43,463 nucleotides of DNA. Origin: Rhodospirillales bacterium (lineage in GTDB: Bacteria > Pseudomonadota > Alphaproteobacteria > Rhodospirillales > Magnetovibrionaceae). The notes beneath the pieces are model-generated. The model saw only the letters and a list, made by a program, of their open reading frames with translations, did not search any database and was not told the DNA's origin. The stretch's first letter is position 1. Each line of letters begins with the position of its first letter. Shown here one piece after another: positions 1-8,469 of the stretch. The DNA lies in contig JANLGW010000019.1 of assembly GCA_024653965.1 (NCBI GenBank), positions 1 to 43,463 on the forward strand. Direction: 5' to 3'. Made by a program: the position numbers and the translations under genes.

Positions 1-196
1 CTTGCTACAGACCCGCCTGGATTTCACGACTTCTTACGTGAACACCCTTGAAGACGGTGGTTCCAAGCTGACCTTGGCCGACATCAACGAAGAAGGTGCA
101 AACCTCTTGGCCCTTCAAACTCGTCAGCAATTGGGTATCCAATCTCTGTCGTTCGCTGGTCAGGCCGAACAGTCCGTCTTGGGTCTGTTCCGTTAA
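1..196 (+). CDS. Flagellin, C-terminal end (partial at window edge)
   Basis: This is the last 64 codons of a flagellin, the filament subunit. The reading frame runs in from outside the window and stops with TAA. The segment has the usual C-terminal D0/D1 pattern: a helical stretch rich in Thr, Asn, Leu and Gln, then ANLLALQTRQQLG, and a hydrophobic end with AEQSVLGLFR, close to flagellin termini in alphaproteobacteria. A strong terminator follows at once, so this is the last gene of its transcript. The glycan-biosynthesis genes begin just downstream, and flbT/flaF lie at the far side of that island, which suggests that this flagellin is the glycan acceptor. The N-terminus and promoter cannot be seen. 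Confidence 0.9.
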   Translation, partial: LLQTRLDFTTSYVNTLEDGGSKLTLADINEEGANLLALQTRQQLGIQSLSFAGQAEQSVLGLFR

Positions 197-227
197 GACA
201 AATACTTGGCCTAAGGGCCGACACACG

Positions 228-261
228 AAAAAGCCCCGCAGGTTTCTGCGGGGCTTTTTTT
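228..261 (+). terminator. Intrinsic terminator after flagellin
   Basis: A perfect 10-bp GC-rich stem (232-241 pairs with 246-255, loop GTTT) is preceded by A residues and followed by a run of seven T. The A run also gives U residues on the other strand, so it may work in both directions, but its position 30 nt after the flagellin stop makes flagellin termination the main role. Confidence 0.93.
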
Positions 262-367
262 ATCGTCTGGTTTCTGCAAGGGAGCAGGTCACAAAGGATA
301 CGTCTATCCTCAGTCTGGAGCTTTAAGAATGATGCCTTAGGCTACTGATAAAGCTTTCGATATTAAA

Positions 368-2263
368 TCATCCATGAGATGCTAGGTTAGGCTCTAATTC
401 AAACAATTTACTTTTTCGTTCAACAGAGAAAATGGCATCCTCCGACACGCCGAGTTCAGTAAATTGTTTGATGATTTCATCCCTATAGAGAGACATCATG
501 ATCAGAATGGCAGGATTATCAAATTTATCCATACTCTCCTGATCTCTCATGAAGATGTCATAGCTTTGCAGGTATTTTTTGCCGACCCGTGTAATGTTGT
601 TGTCGATGATACCTTTTATATTTAGCTGCTTATAATCAAGATCGATTAGTTTAAAATATTCAAGGAATTTATCCTCAAATATGCTTGGAGATATAAGCAA
701 TGATCCATATGTTTCATGTAATTTAAGGATCTCTTCTTTTTGCTCTTGCAGCTGATGCTGAAGATTTGGAAATATGCTGGGGTTCATGTCAAAACGCAAA
801 CTGCAGGAACGACAGCCAAGGCGGTACATCTCGACGCGTGTAACAACCATGTTCCCATATGTCATCGTGTCTTTACAATGTGGGCACTCTAAATCACATG
901 TGTAACTTTCATGTTCGGTTCTATCGTCTTTTTTGATGGATACAATTTTAGCATAATGTCGGCCTTGCGCAGAATATGTCGCCATTTTTGATAACAAGGC
1001 AGCATATTGGTCTGCATTTAGCTGTGTCAGGTTTAAGGACGGTGTGCCTGCACGAATAAAAGCAGCACGGTCCTTGATGATACCTTTTTGAATGGCATAG
1101 TCGTAAAGAGGAGTGCCAGGGTAAGGGGCTATTCGACCAAGATTGATTTTATATTCTGTATGTTGTTTCCACCATTCCAGCGTTTCTTCACTTGTTTCTA
1201 CAGTTTCGGCTGGGTCGCCAAAAATGAAGTTACCCTGAATGCAAATTTTATGATCTTTCGCTTGTTTGAGGGATGCTTCAATTTTTTCGCGGGTGACGCC
1301 AAATTTTTTCATGCTCATCAGAACATCGTTGCTCATGCTTTCCAGACCGTAGCTGAGTAAATAGCAGCCAGAGTCTTTCATGATGGATATTGTCTTATCA
1401 TCGAGAGAGCCAGGCCAGAGCTGGCATGTCCATAACACGTTGTATTTTTTGATTCTTTCAGCAAACTCTACAAGACGTTTTTTACTGGCAGACATCATTT
1501 CGTCCAGAAGGAAAACCAGATTGATGTCGTACTTTTCGATCATATCTTCGATTTCATCGAATACACGATCCAAGCTTCTCACACGATATTTTTTACCAAC
1601 AGGGTGAAAACAGAAAGTGCAGTGGAGCGGACATGAGCGACTTGTTACAATTGGAAGGACACGCGGGAAATCTAGGGGCCAAAGATGGGCACTGCACAGG
1701 GGGTTTTGTCTTTGGAAATAATCTTCTAGGTCAAATATTGAGTAATCGGGGTTTGGAAGTGAATCTAGGTCATCAATTGCGGCGCGTTCCGGCGTGAATA
1801 CATATTGGCCATTTTCACGATAAGCAATGCCGTGAATATGGTTGCATTCACGTCCATCTTTTAAGTTGTCCATCAGTTCTTTGATGGTAACTTCGCCTTC
1901 GCCGAGAACAGCAAAATCAGGCTGAAGTTCGCTGCAAACTGTTTCTTTGTCACTGGTTACGATGCCACCGCCTAGAATTGTCGTGATGCTTGGATCAATT
2001 TTTTTGACAGACGACAAAATTGCATCAATGCCATAGAAGAATGCGGATAGACCACCCGTTAATACGGCGTGAACTTTATTGATCGCCAGATATTTTGCTA
2101 GAACATCAAACTCTTCTTCTTCTTCGTGGGTGTTCATATTGACAGCCTGAACAGTATATCCAGCTTCCTTAAGAACACTTGAGACATATGACAAACCTAA
2201 GGGAAGGTCATAATACTCATTTTTTCTTCTGACGAATTTTGGGACGACAATAAGAATGTTCAT
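368..2263 (-). CDS. B12-binding-type radical SAM protein with a C-terminal zinc-ribbon-like segment
   Basis: A 631-aa radical SAM enzyme. The N-terminus (about 1-135) has the cobalamin-binding-domain pattern of the BchE/methylase class: PLGLSYVSSVL at 21-31, a glycine-rich ILGGG turn near 96-100 and LGEGE at 120-124. The 4Fe-4S motif CxxxCxxC uses Cys211, Cys215 and Cys218. After the radical SAM core there is a four-cysteine segment, CPHC at 460-463 and CRSC at 484-487, resembling a zinc ribbon, then a roughly 140-aa helical tail. Such enzymes usually methylate unactivated carbon or phosphorus, or rearrange carbon skeletons; the substrate is unknown. It is transcribed divergently from the glycosyltransferase gene, so its promoter lies in 2264-2527. 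The family call is firm and the substrate is not. Confidence 0.88.
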   Translation of the reverse strand: MNILIVVPKFVRRKNEYYDLPLGLSYVSSVLKEAGYTVQAVNMNTHEEEEEFDVLAKYLAINKVHAVLTGGLSAFFYGIDAILSSVKKIDPSITTILGGGIVTSDKETVCSELQPDFAVLGEGEVTIKELMDNLKDGRECNHIHGIAYRENGQYVFTPERAAIDDLDSLPNPDYSIFDLEDYFQRQNPLCSAHLWPLDFPRVLPIVTSRSCPLHCTFCFHPVGKKYRVRSLDRVFDEIEDMIEKYDINLVFLLDEMMSASKKRLVEFAERIKKYNVLWTCQLWPGSLDDKTISIMKDSGCYLLSYGLESMSNDVLMSMKKFGVTREKIEASLKQAKDHKICIQGNFIFGDPAETVETSEETLEWWKQHTEYKINLGRIAPYPGTPLYDYAIQKGIIKDRAAFIRAGTPSLNLTQLNADQYAALLSKMATYSAQGRHYAKIVSIKKDDRTEHESYTCDLECPHCKDTMTYGNMVVTRVEMYRLGCRSCSLRFDMNPSIFPNLQHQLQEQKEEILKLHETYGSLLISPSIFEDKFLEYFKLIDLDYKQLNIKGIIDNNITRVGKKYLQSYDIFMRDQESMDKFDNPAILIMMSLYRDEIIKQFTELGVSEDAIFSVERKSKLFELEPNLASHG

Positions 2264-2527
2264 GGGGCCCCCGTTTGTAAAATTCTTCTCAAAACATTTC
2301 TAAGTTTTAAGCTATCAAAAATAAAAATTAGCGTCACTAAATCATTCACCCTGACTTCAATGGTGAACTGTGTTTGATGAAGAACCAGTGAAATATGGAG
2401 CCACAGTTTCTTAAGAAAGAGAGATTAAAATGATGCCCCTGATTGGGGAGGCCTTATAGTTTATCTTTAGCTTTAAAGTGTTAAATAGCGGCCTGAGTCG
2501 AGTCAACAAAATGGATAACGATACAAT
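2264..2527. promoter_or_regulatory. Divergent AT-rich intergenic region with inverted repeats
   Basis: This region separates two divergent genes and should hold both promoters. No confident -35/-10 pair or sigma-54 site was found. It contains short inverted repeats: TTCACC at 2345-2350 with GGTGAA at 2362-2367, and AACTGTG at 2366-2372 with CACAGTT at 2402-2408. A small CCCC/GGGG hairpin lies near 2435-2450. Any of these could be an operator, but the evidence is only symmetry. Confidence 0.35.
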
Positions 2528-3520
2528 ATGAACCCTTTATTGGCTATTTGTGTGCCGACAGTTAATCGTGCAGATTTTTTGGATTTTTTTCTTGAGACGC
2601 ATGTGCCGATCATGAAAGAACATGATGTTCCGATTTATATCAGTGACAATGCCTCGACAGATGCGACCCAAGATATTGTGACAAAATGGCAAAATGAATA
2701 CCCATATATTTTTTGCAAGCGCCAATCTGTGATCTGTAATTTAGATGAAAATGCGATCAATGCCCTCAGCATGTCTAAAGAAAAATATGCATGGCTGATG
2801 GGTGATTCGTATGAAATAACAAAAGAATCATTAGAATCTATTTTGCTAAACCTTTATGATGCAGAATATGATATGGTTATCGTTAATCTTTCAAATAAAA
2901 TAACAGCATATAAAAATAAAACATATACTGATTGCAATGAATTTATTAGTGAAGTGGCATGGATATCAACGTGTGTTTCATGTAATATTTATAGTCGTGA
3001 TCTGATAGACAATGGTCAACATGGTGGATACAGCGACACGAATTTTGGGCAATTGGGTTTTATTCTATCTTACATTGCGCATAAAGATTTCAAGCTCCGC
3101 TGGCTACAGGATGTTTCTGTTGTGACATTGAAAACACCAGTGCGTAAGGAGGAAGGTTGGAACCAAGTTTATCTGGATATTCTTTTTCGGAATTGGCAGA
3201 ACTTTATTAAAATTCTGCCGGAGGTGTATACAGCAGAAAGCCGAAAAAAATTGCAAGATGCCCTGTATGTAGAAGGAACAATGTTTCATCCAAGGCGGTT
3301 GCTGCATTTGCGGGCAAAAAACATTATTAATTCGGAAAATTTGCAACTTTATTCGAAAGAATTTAATCAATTACCAGATCCAAACACTTTGAAATTAGCT
3401 AAAATACTGAACCAAATCCCAGTCAGAATGTGTCACGTTCTGGTGCAAACGATCGAATGGATCAGGCGCCGAAACTATCGGATCAGAAACGCGTTGGGTC
3501 TATGGCCATCTAATAGATAA
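2528..3520 (+). CDS. Family 2 (GT-A fold) glycosyltransferase
   Basis: A 330-aa protein with the GT2 N-terminal fold: the nucleotide-binding strand LAICVPTVNRADFL (5-18), the ISDNASTDAT segment (38-47), and MGDSYE (91-96) at the place of the usual metal-binding DxD. The last residue of the canonical DDD/DxD motif is not obvious, so activity or metal use may differ. The C-terminus is basic and rich in aromatic residues (RRRNYRIRN), possibly for membrane or carrier association. It probably transfers a sugar in the flagellin or surface-glycan pathway of this island; donor and acceptor cannot be told. The gene is AT-rich and has no strong Shine-Dalgarno sequence before the ATG. Confidence 0.82.
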   Translation: MNPLLAICVPTVNRADFLDFFLETHVPIMKEHDVPIYISDNASTDATQDIVTKWQNEYPYIFCKRQSVICNLDENAINALSMSKEKYAWLMGDSYEITKESLESILLNLYDAEYDMVIVNLSNKITAYKNKTYTDCNEFISEVAWISTCVSCNIYSRDLIDNGQHGGYSDTNFGQLGFILSYIAHKDFKLRWLQDVSVVTLKTPVRKEEGWNQVYLDILFRNWQNFIKILPEVYTAESRKKLQDALYVEGTMFHPRRLLHLRAKNIINSENLQLYSKEFNQLPDPNTLKLAKILNQIPVRMCHVLVQTIEWIRRRNYRIRNALGLWPSNR

Positions 3521-3840
3521 AATTGTTATCCAATAGGTTGCGTTTCATGATAATATTTTTTTTTCAATCTCTCTCATCAAAGGACAATGGGCGTTTAATT
3601 ACAATGACATCGCCACATCCACTCTACTTTTTGCGGCTCCCAAAAAAAGGGATATTATCGGCACACTTGAATTTGAGCTTGATACTATCGCCAAGATCCC
3701 CATTTTCTCTTGAAGCCGTGGCAACCTAATATTTGTAACGATCCGAATTGTAGACACAAAGCGCCTTCCACGGCAGAGTGACCTTCAGTTAAACGATACT
3801 TGCACCAGAACGTTGCAATCTGCCGCCTAAGGATTCTGAC
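3521..3840. other. 320-nt intergenic stretch with no convincing gene
   Basis: No recognisable gene, RNA or mobile element was found. One frame stays open from 3537 to the TGA at 3711-3713 (58 codons, no ATG) and reads protein-like in its second half (KGQWAFNYNDIATSTLLF), so it may be a gene remnant, but a stretch this short can be open by chance. The end carries the ribosome-binding site AAGGA for the next gene (3831-3835). Confidence 0.4.
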
Positions 3841-5520
3841 ATGACAAGAATACTGTTCATCATCCCGCCCCATCTGTTTTTTGAAGATTTTCTACACCCA
3901 TTAAGCAACGCCAAGCAAATCAGAAAAAAAGATGGGAAATTGTACGGTAGCCTTGTTACGGACATGCCGCTGGGAGCCTTGTCCCTAAGCGCATACATAA
4001 AAAAATATTGCAAAACCAAAGTTGAAACCGAGTTGGTGGATTTCAACATCGAGCTCAATGAAATTGACACGTTTGCACACGCATCGCCGTCCGAATATTA
4101 TGAAGAATATTTGCGCAATGAGCTAGGCTCAGAGCCCGACATAATCGCTCTTTCCGCCCTCTTCTCATCTTCATATTACAACTTGCTCGACATTGTCGCG
4201 TGCTGCCGGAAAATCTTTCCCAATGCGCTCATCCTGGCTGGCGGCAGTGTTCCGACAAGCATGTATGAGTACCTGTACAAAGCAACGGATGCTTTCGATG
4301 CCTTGTGTTACGGAGAAGGCGAGGTACCGTTCACGCAGTTGATCGATGCCGAAGACCGCAATACCTTCATTGACCAGCACCCCAGTTGGATTACGCCCAA
4401 GAAAATCGCTGAAAAAGCCATGTTCTCTCATGATTTCATCGAAGATTTGGATGAGATTCCCTTTTACGATTACGCCATATGCAAAATGGCAAAATACGGT
4501 GCCAACCCAGCAATTATGGCCTATGGATCCATCAAGGATAAAATCGACAACTTCCACGTCATGACCTCGCGCGGTTGCCCATTTCGGTGCACGTTCTGCG
4601 CTTCTCACAAGGTACACGGGCGCGCCATGCGCTATTACAGCATGGATCGCGTGAAGGAAGACCTTCTGCGCCTCAAAGATATGTATGGGGCCAAAATCAT
4701 CGTCTTCCAGGACGATCACTTCATGGCCGATACCGAGCGCGCTAAAGAAATTGCCCGGTTTGTTTCCAGCTTAGGCCTGAAAGCCGTTTTCCAAAATGGC
4801 CTAACATTGTATGCGCTTGATAGGGACATGCTACAGGTCCTCAAAAATGCTGGGGCAGATCAACTTGTCCTGCCCGTTGAGTCCGGAAGCGCGCGTGTTT
4901 TGAAAGAAATCATGCGTAAACCCTTGAAACTCGCGATTGCTGAACGCGTTGCCGACGATTGCCGTGATCTTGGTATCTATACCAACGTCAACATCCTCAT
5001 CGGGATGCCTGGCGAAACGAAAAAAGATATCGAGGACTCGCGCCAGTTCCTCCGAAAACTTAACGCAAACTGGAAAATTATTATCGTTGCGACGCCGCTT
5101 GTTGGCGCAGAGATGCACGACATCTGTGTCGAAAAGAATTATATCGATTCAGCAGATATCGGCTGCGATTTCAGAAAAGCCGTCGTTGAGACAGAGGATT
5201 TCACGGCAAAATACATTCAAGACATTACTTATGACATCAATCTGGATGTCAACTTCCTGTACAACACCGATTTTAGGCTCGGCGAATACGAATTGGCGCT
5301 GAAAGGCTTTGAAACCGCTATCCGCGCAAAAGACGATCACGGGTTTGCCTACCATTATGCCAGTATGTGTTACGAACAACTGGGCGATCTTGAAAAGTCG
5401 GAAGAGTACAAGAAAATCGCCATCAACTGTTATGAGAACAACCCGGTATGGCGGGCGGCCTTTGAAAAGTTCAACATTTCCCCTTACGATCGTAACGTAC
5501 AAATGGCGAAATTCGCTTAG
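3841..5520 (+). CDS. B12-binding-type radical SAM protein with C-terminal TPR-like region
   Basis: A 559-aa radical SAM enzyme. The N-terminal region (1-165) follows the B12-binding pattern, with MPLGALSLSAYIKKY at 42-56, ILAGGS near 131-136 and YGEGEVPF at 157-164. The cluster motif is Cys246, Cys250 and Cys253 (SRGCPFRCTFC). An ESGS segment, a typical SAM-contact element, lies in the barrel. The last ~85 residues form a TPR-like helical pair (LGEYELALKGFETAIRAKD and an ADxGx-like partner), suggesting protein-protein contact or a carrier-bound substrate. It follows the glycosyltransferase by 320 nt and has a good AAGGA site. It probably performs a methylation or other radical step on the glycan or a precursor; the substrate is unknown. 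Confidence 0.88.
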   Translation: MTRILFIIPPHLFFEDFLHPLSNAKQIRKKDGKLYGSLVTDMPLGALSLSAYIKKYCKTKVETELVDFNIELNEIDTFAHASPSEYYEEYLRNELGSEPDIIALSALFSSSYYNLLDIVACCRKIFPNALILAGGSVPTSMYEYLYKATDAFDALCYGEGEVPFTQLIDAEDRNTFIDQHPSWITPKKIAEKAMFSHDFIEDLDEIPFYDYAICKMAKYGANPAIMAYGSIKDKIDNFHVMTSRGCPFRCTFCASHKVHGRAMRYYSMDRVKEDLLRLKDMYGAKIIVFQDDHFMADTERAKEIARFVSSLGLKAVFQNGLTLYALDRDMLQVLKNAGADQLVLPVESGSARVLKEIMRKPLKLAIAERVADDCRDLGIYTNVNILIGMPGETKKDIEDSRQFLRKLNANWKIIIVATPLVGAEMHDICVEKNYIDSADIGCDFRKAVVETEDFTAKYIQDITYDINLDVNFLYNTDFRLGEYELALKGFETAIRAKDDHGFAYHYASMCYEQLGDLEKSEEYKKIAINCYENNPVWRAAFEKFNISPYDRNVQMAKFA

Positions 5521-5551
5521 TTGAGCGAAAGCGTGCGATCATGAGTCCGCG

Positions 5552-5560
5552 CCCCCCCCC
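5552..5560 (+). repeat. Run of nine cytosines
   Basis: A C9 tract lies 31 nt after the stop of the preceding radical SAM gene. Tracts of this length can slip during replication. It is within a short open frame starting at 5541, but no convincing protein is encoded there. Confidence 0.85.
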
Positions 5561-5643
5561 TGGCGGCATTTTCCTTGATTCTGCAAGAAGTACATGCAAT
5601 CTCGTGGTAACTATTTACTCACGGATCAGAGAAGCATCACCCC

Positions 5644-5745
5644 ATGCAAGACCTCAAGCGTGCGATCGAAGTCATAGACGCAGCCATTGCGAACTCGCGA
5701 TTAGGACTAAGCGTTATTTTGAAAGTTATCTATTGTTATGACTGA
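5644..5745 (+). pseudogene. Remnant of a second Nudix gene N-terminus
   Basis: A 33-codon frame begins MQDLKRAIEVIDAAIANSRL and continues GLS before losing similarity and stopping at TGA. It matches the first 22 or so residues of the Nudix protein that starts at 5738 (MTDITDAIKLIEDAVQDPKL, then GLG) in a pattern of D, AI, I-D/E, A and K/R-LGL at the same spacing. It is best read as the 5' stub of a tandem paralogue whose body was deleted; its end overlaps the start of the intact gene by 8 nt. It might instead act as a leader peptide whose translation couples to the downstream start. Confidence 0.6.
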
Positions 5746-6247
5746 TATTACAGATGCCATAAAATTGATAGAGGACGCCGTACAGGATCCTAAACTGGGG
5801 CTTGGCGATGAAATTTTCTTCATGGTTAGTCGTTTGACGCCGATGACCAACGTTGACCTTTGGATCAAGAATTCTAACAATGCGACATTGTTGTCATGGA
5901 GAGACGACGAGTTTCATGGGCCGGGCTGGCATTTGCCAGGGGGTATTCTTCGATATAAAGAAACTTTCGCAGAGCGCATAGCCGCTGTAGCGTGGATTGA
6001 ACTTGGTGCGAGCGTAACGTTCAACGAAATACCATGCATGATCAGACCGATCATGAACCAAACTCGCAACACGCGCGGACACTTCATTTCCTTATTATTT
6101 AAGTGCGAGTTCCTCACCCCGCCTGATGGGGAGCGCGCCTTTAAAGGGGCAGATCCGTTGCCAGGAGAATGGGCTTGGCATGAAAACAAACCTGATAATT
6201 TGATACCCGAACACGCTCTTCAATATGGCAGCATTTTTGAGCGCTGA
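5738..6247 (+). CDS. Nudix hydrolase of the GDP-mannose mannosyl hydrolase type
   Basis: A 169-aa protein with the Nudix region of GDP-mannose mannosyl hydrolases: NVDLWIKNSNNATLLSWRDD, then GPGWHLPGGILRYKETFAERI, then ELGASV. The Nudix box keeps the G-x5-E start and the ELG end, but the central REUxEE arginine and glutamates are largely replaced, as in the GDPMH branch, which hydrolyses nucleotide sugars by a different metal arrangement. It probably hydrolyses an NDP-hexose, perhaps GDP-mannose or a related sugar, as a supply or clean-up step. A stub of a paralogue lies directly upstream. The start is ATG, next to the stub's stop. Confidence 0.8.
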   Translation: MTDITDAIKLIEDAVQDPKLGLGDEIFFMVSRLTPMTNVDLWIKNSNNATLLSWRDDEFHGPGWHLPGGILRYKETFAERIAAVAWIELGASVTFNEIPCMIRPIMNQTRNTRGHFISLLFKCEFLTPPDGERAFKGADPLPGEWAWHENKPDNLIPEHALQYGSIFER

Positions 6248-6491
6248 AGAGAGCAAGGAGGAGGAGGCGGTAATCAATTCATTTCAGGCGTCCTTCATAA
6301 CCCACCTCCCCCCTGATTGACGAACCACGACAAACAGCCAAGAATAACAATTGCGCAACATAAAAAACGCAGCAAAAATGACACCACTGCGACATTGTAT
6401 GCTCTTTGGATTGTCCCGCCTCAGAAAGCTTATCTTCAACTCTGTGGCGCACCTTAAAACTTAGGCACAGACCCTAAAATAGGATAAATTT
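6248..6491. other. Intergenic region before the second biosynthetic operon
   Basis: A non-coding stretch of 244 nt. It starts with a purine run (GGAGGAGGAGG near 6257) and a loosely matching pyrimidine run near 6301-6315 that could pair with it as a weak terminator, but there is no T tract. The promoter of the five-gene operon starting at 6492 should lie here; no clear promoter motif could be assigned. Confidence 0.35.
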
Positions 6492-7592
6492 ATGAGTGAT
6501 CAAGAGATGTCAGCGGTTGTTCAGCCCAGAATTTATTCTGCGCCGAAAGTGCGGCTTGAAGAACAAGTTCCTTTGAGAACACCATTTTCAGCTCATATCG
6601 ATGTATCCAGCTTATGCAATTTCAAATGTAGCTTTTGCTTCCAAGCAGACAGCGTGGCTATGAAAAAAGCAGATCTTAAAAGAGGGATGATGCCGGTTGA
6701 TCTGTTCAAGAAGATCGTCGACGACCTAGGGGAATTCGACGATAAGTTGAAAAAAATCAAAATTGGAAATCACGGTGAGCCCACGCTGCACCCCGATCTT
6801 CCCGAGATGATCGCATATGCTCGCAACAAAGGTGTTGCCGAAACAATTGAGTTGTTCACCAACGCTTCAAAGTTGACCCCCGAATTGAACCAGGCCATCG
6901 CAGATGCTGGCCTGCAGCGGATCAATATTTCGTTGGAGGGACTGACCTCCGAACGATATATGCAAGTCGCTAATGTGCGCCAGGATATGGATGAATTGAT
7001 CCGTAATATCGCTCATTTATACAGCGTTCGGGGGGAATGCAAAATGTACATAAAAATAGCCGATCGAACCAGTTCTTTTGACAAGGCGGATCATCGTATC
7101 CACGTTTTGAACGAAGAAGAGCGGGAGTATTTTTATGCGATGTTCGGAAACATTTGTGATGAAATTTACATCGAACGAATTGTCCCGCAGTGGGCTGAGA
7201 CGCAGGCGGATAAACAAAACGAAGTTGATGAAACGGGGATGTATGATCAAACAATTAAAAAATATAAAGAGATATGTCCCTTTGTCTTTATGTACTTACA
7301 TTTTAACTGTGATGGCACAACCAGTCCCTGTACGTTGGATTGGCCCCGAAAAGTTGTGATCGGTAATGTGATCACTCAAAGCGCGAAAGAAATATGGGAA
7401 GGCGATGCTCTTCGCCAGTTGCGCGTAGCGATGCTTAAAGAAGCAAGGAACAAGATTAACTTCTGCAACAACTGCTCGGCACCTATGGTGTGCGTTGATG
7501 AGGACTTAGATCCATACAAAGCTGATGTGCTCCAGAAGATGGGTGTGTGTGAGAACGAAACATTAGAAAACAATATGTGGGTAAAAGCATAA
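6492..7592 (+). CDS. Radical SAM/SPASM protein
   Basis: A 366-aa radical SAM protein with its cluster motif near the N-terminus: Cys42, Cys46 and Cys49 (SLCNFKCSFC). The conserved GEPTLHP element (usually GGEPLLHP) follows. The C-terminal ~110 residues have the cysteine pattern of a SPASM auxiliary-cluster domain, with CPF, FNCDG, SPC, then FCNNC and MVC. SPASM enzymes include peptide maturases and sugar- or alcohol-oxidising dehydrogenases. In a nucleotide-sugar cluster, oxidation, deamination or epimerisation of a sugar is the most likely role, but this is inference. It heads a tightly packed plus-strand operon, with the next ATG only 1 nt after its stop. Confidence 0.87.
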   Translation: MSDQEMSAVVQPRIYSAPKVRLEEQVPLRTPFSAHIDVSSLCNFKCSFCFQADSVAMKKADLKRGMMPVDLFKKIVDDLGEFDDKLKKIKIGNHGEPTLHPDLPEMIAYARNKGVAETIELFTNASKLTPELNQAIADAGLQRINISLEGLTSERYMQVANVRQDMDELIRNIAHLYSVRGECKMYIKIADRTSSFDKADHRIHVLNEEEREYFYAMFGNICDEIYIERIVPQWAETQADKQNEVDETGMYDQTIKKYKEICPFVFMYLHFNCDGTTSPCTLDWPRKVVIGNVITQSAKEIWEGDALRQLRVAMLKEARNKINFCNNCSAPMVCVDEDLDPYKADVLQKMGVCENETLENNMWVKA

Positions 7593-7593
7593 G

Positions 7594-8463
7594 ATGGCGG
7601 ATATGAAGGTTTTGGTTTTAGGCTCAAACGGTTTTATCGGGCGCAATATCGTCGAGTATCTAGAGCCGAGAAACTACGTTATCCTTTCCCCGAAACGGCA
7701 AGAACTCAATCTATTGGACACCCAAGGTGTCAAGACGTACATCAAAGACAATCAGCCCGATATTGTTATCTTTAGTGCGGTGAATATCCAATCACTTTCC
7801 GAAAACGTGCAGATGTATTTCAACGTTGAACGCTGTTCGAGTGATTTCGGAAAGATGATTACGATTGGCTCTGGCGCGGAATATGACATGCGCCACTATT
7901 ACCCGATGATGTCCGAGGATTATTTTGGTCAGTATGTGCCCTGCGATACGTATGGTTTATCAAAATACATCATATCCAACGACATTGAAAAAAAGCCCCG
8001 CAATATCGTGAATTTAAGAGTGTTGGGGATTTTCGGAAAATACGAAGACTACACAAGAAGATTCATCTCGAACAATATCTGCAAATCTATCGCTGGATTA
8101 GGTGTAACGATCAATCAAAATATGAACTTCGATTTTATTTACATCACAGATTTTATCAAAATATTGGAGATGTTTTTTAATAAAGAAACAAAGTACAGAA
8201 ATTACAATATTTGCACCAGCAAACCGCTGGGGCTGCTGGACATTGCAAATGTGATTTGCAATTTGCTACCCTATGATGAAAAAGTGATCGTAAAGGAAGA
8301 AGGGCTTAAACCTGAGTATTCCGCTGATAATGCACGTTTCAGGGAGGAATTTGGTGATTTTGCATTTACGGATATCAAGGATTCTGTTCAAGAACTTTAC
8401 CAGTGGTACGCCAATCATCAAGACATTGAGAAAATTTGCGCAAAACTTAGAAAGGCCGGGTGA
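7594..8463 (+). CDS. NAD(P)-dependent extended-SDR epimerase/reductase
   Basis: A 289-aa extended short-chain dehydrogenase. The Rossmann motif GxxGxxG is at Gly10, Gly13 and Gly16 (LVLGSNGFIGRNIVEYL). The catalytic set is present as Ser93 (IGSGAEY) and Tyr120-x3-Lys124 (DTYGLSKYI). The length and the late Tyr/Lys resemble RmlD and GDP-fucose-synthase-like reductases and NDP-sugar 4-epimerases. A role in reducing or epimerising a keto-sugar fits, possibly reducing the side chain added by the TPP enzyme three genes downstream, as YerF does in yersiniose synthesis; that link is inference. It lies 1 nt after the preceding stop and 6 nt before the next gene. Confidence 0.85.
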   Translation: MADMKVLVLGSNGFIGRNIVEYLEPRNYVILSPKRQELNLLDTQGVKTYIKDNQPDIVIFSAVNIQSLSENVQMYFNVERCSSDFGKMITIGSGAEYDMRHYYPMMSEDYFGQYVPCDTYGLSKYIISNDIEKKPRNIVNLRVLGIFGKYEDYTRRFISNNICKSIAGLGVTINQNMNFDFIYITDFIKILEMFFNKETKYRNYNICTSKPLGLLDIANVICNLLPYDEKVIVKEEGLKPEYSADNARFREEFGDFAFTDIKDSVQELYQWYANHQDIEKICAKLRKAG

Positions 8464-8469
8464 CGCTGT

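Noticed and set aside
3523-3729. A 68-codon plus-strand open frame after the glycosyltransferase
   Set aside because: No ribosome-binding site, no recognisable domain and odd composition (mostly Ser, Leu, Phe, Pro); treated as chance.
4171-4719. A 182-codon minus-strand open frame
   Set aside because: It lies wholly inside the radical SAM gene at 3841-5520, whose motifs are clear; it is an antisense shadow.
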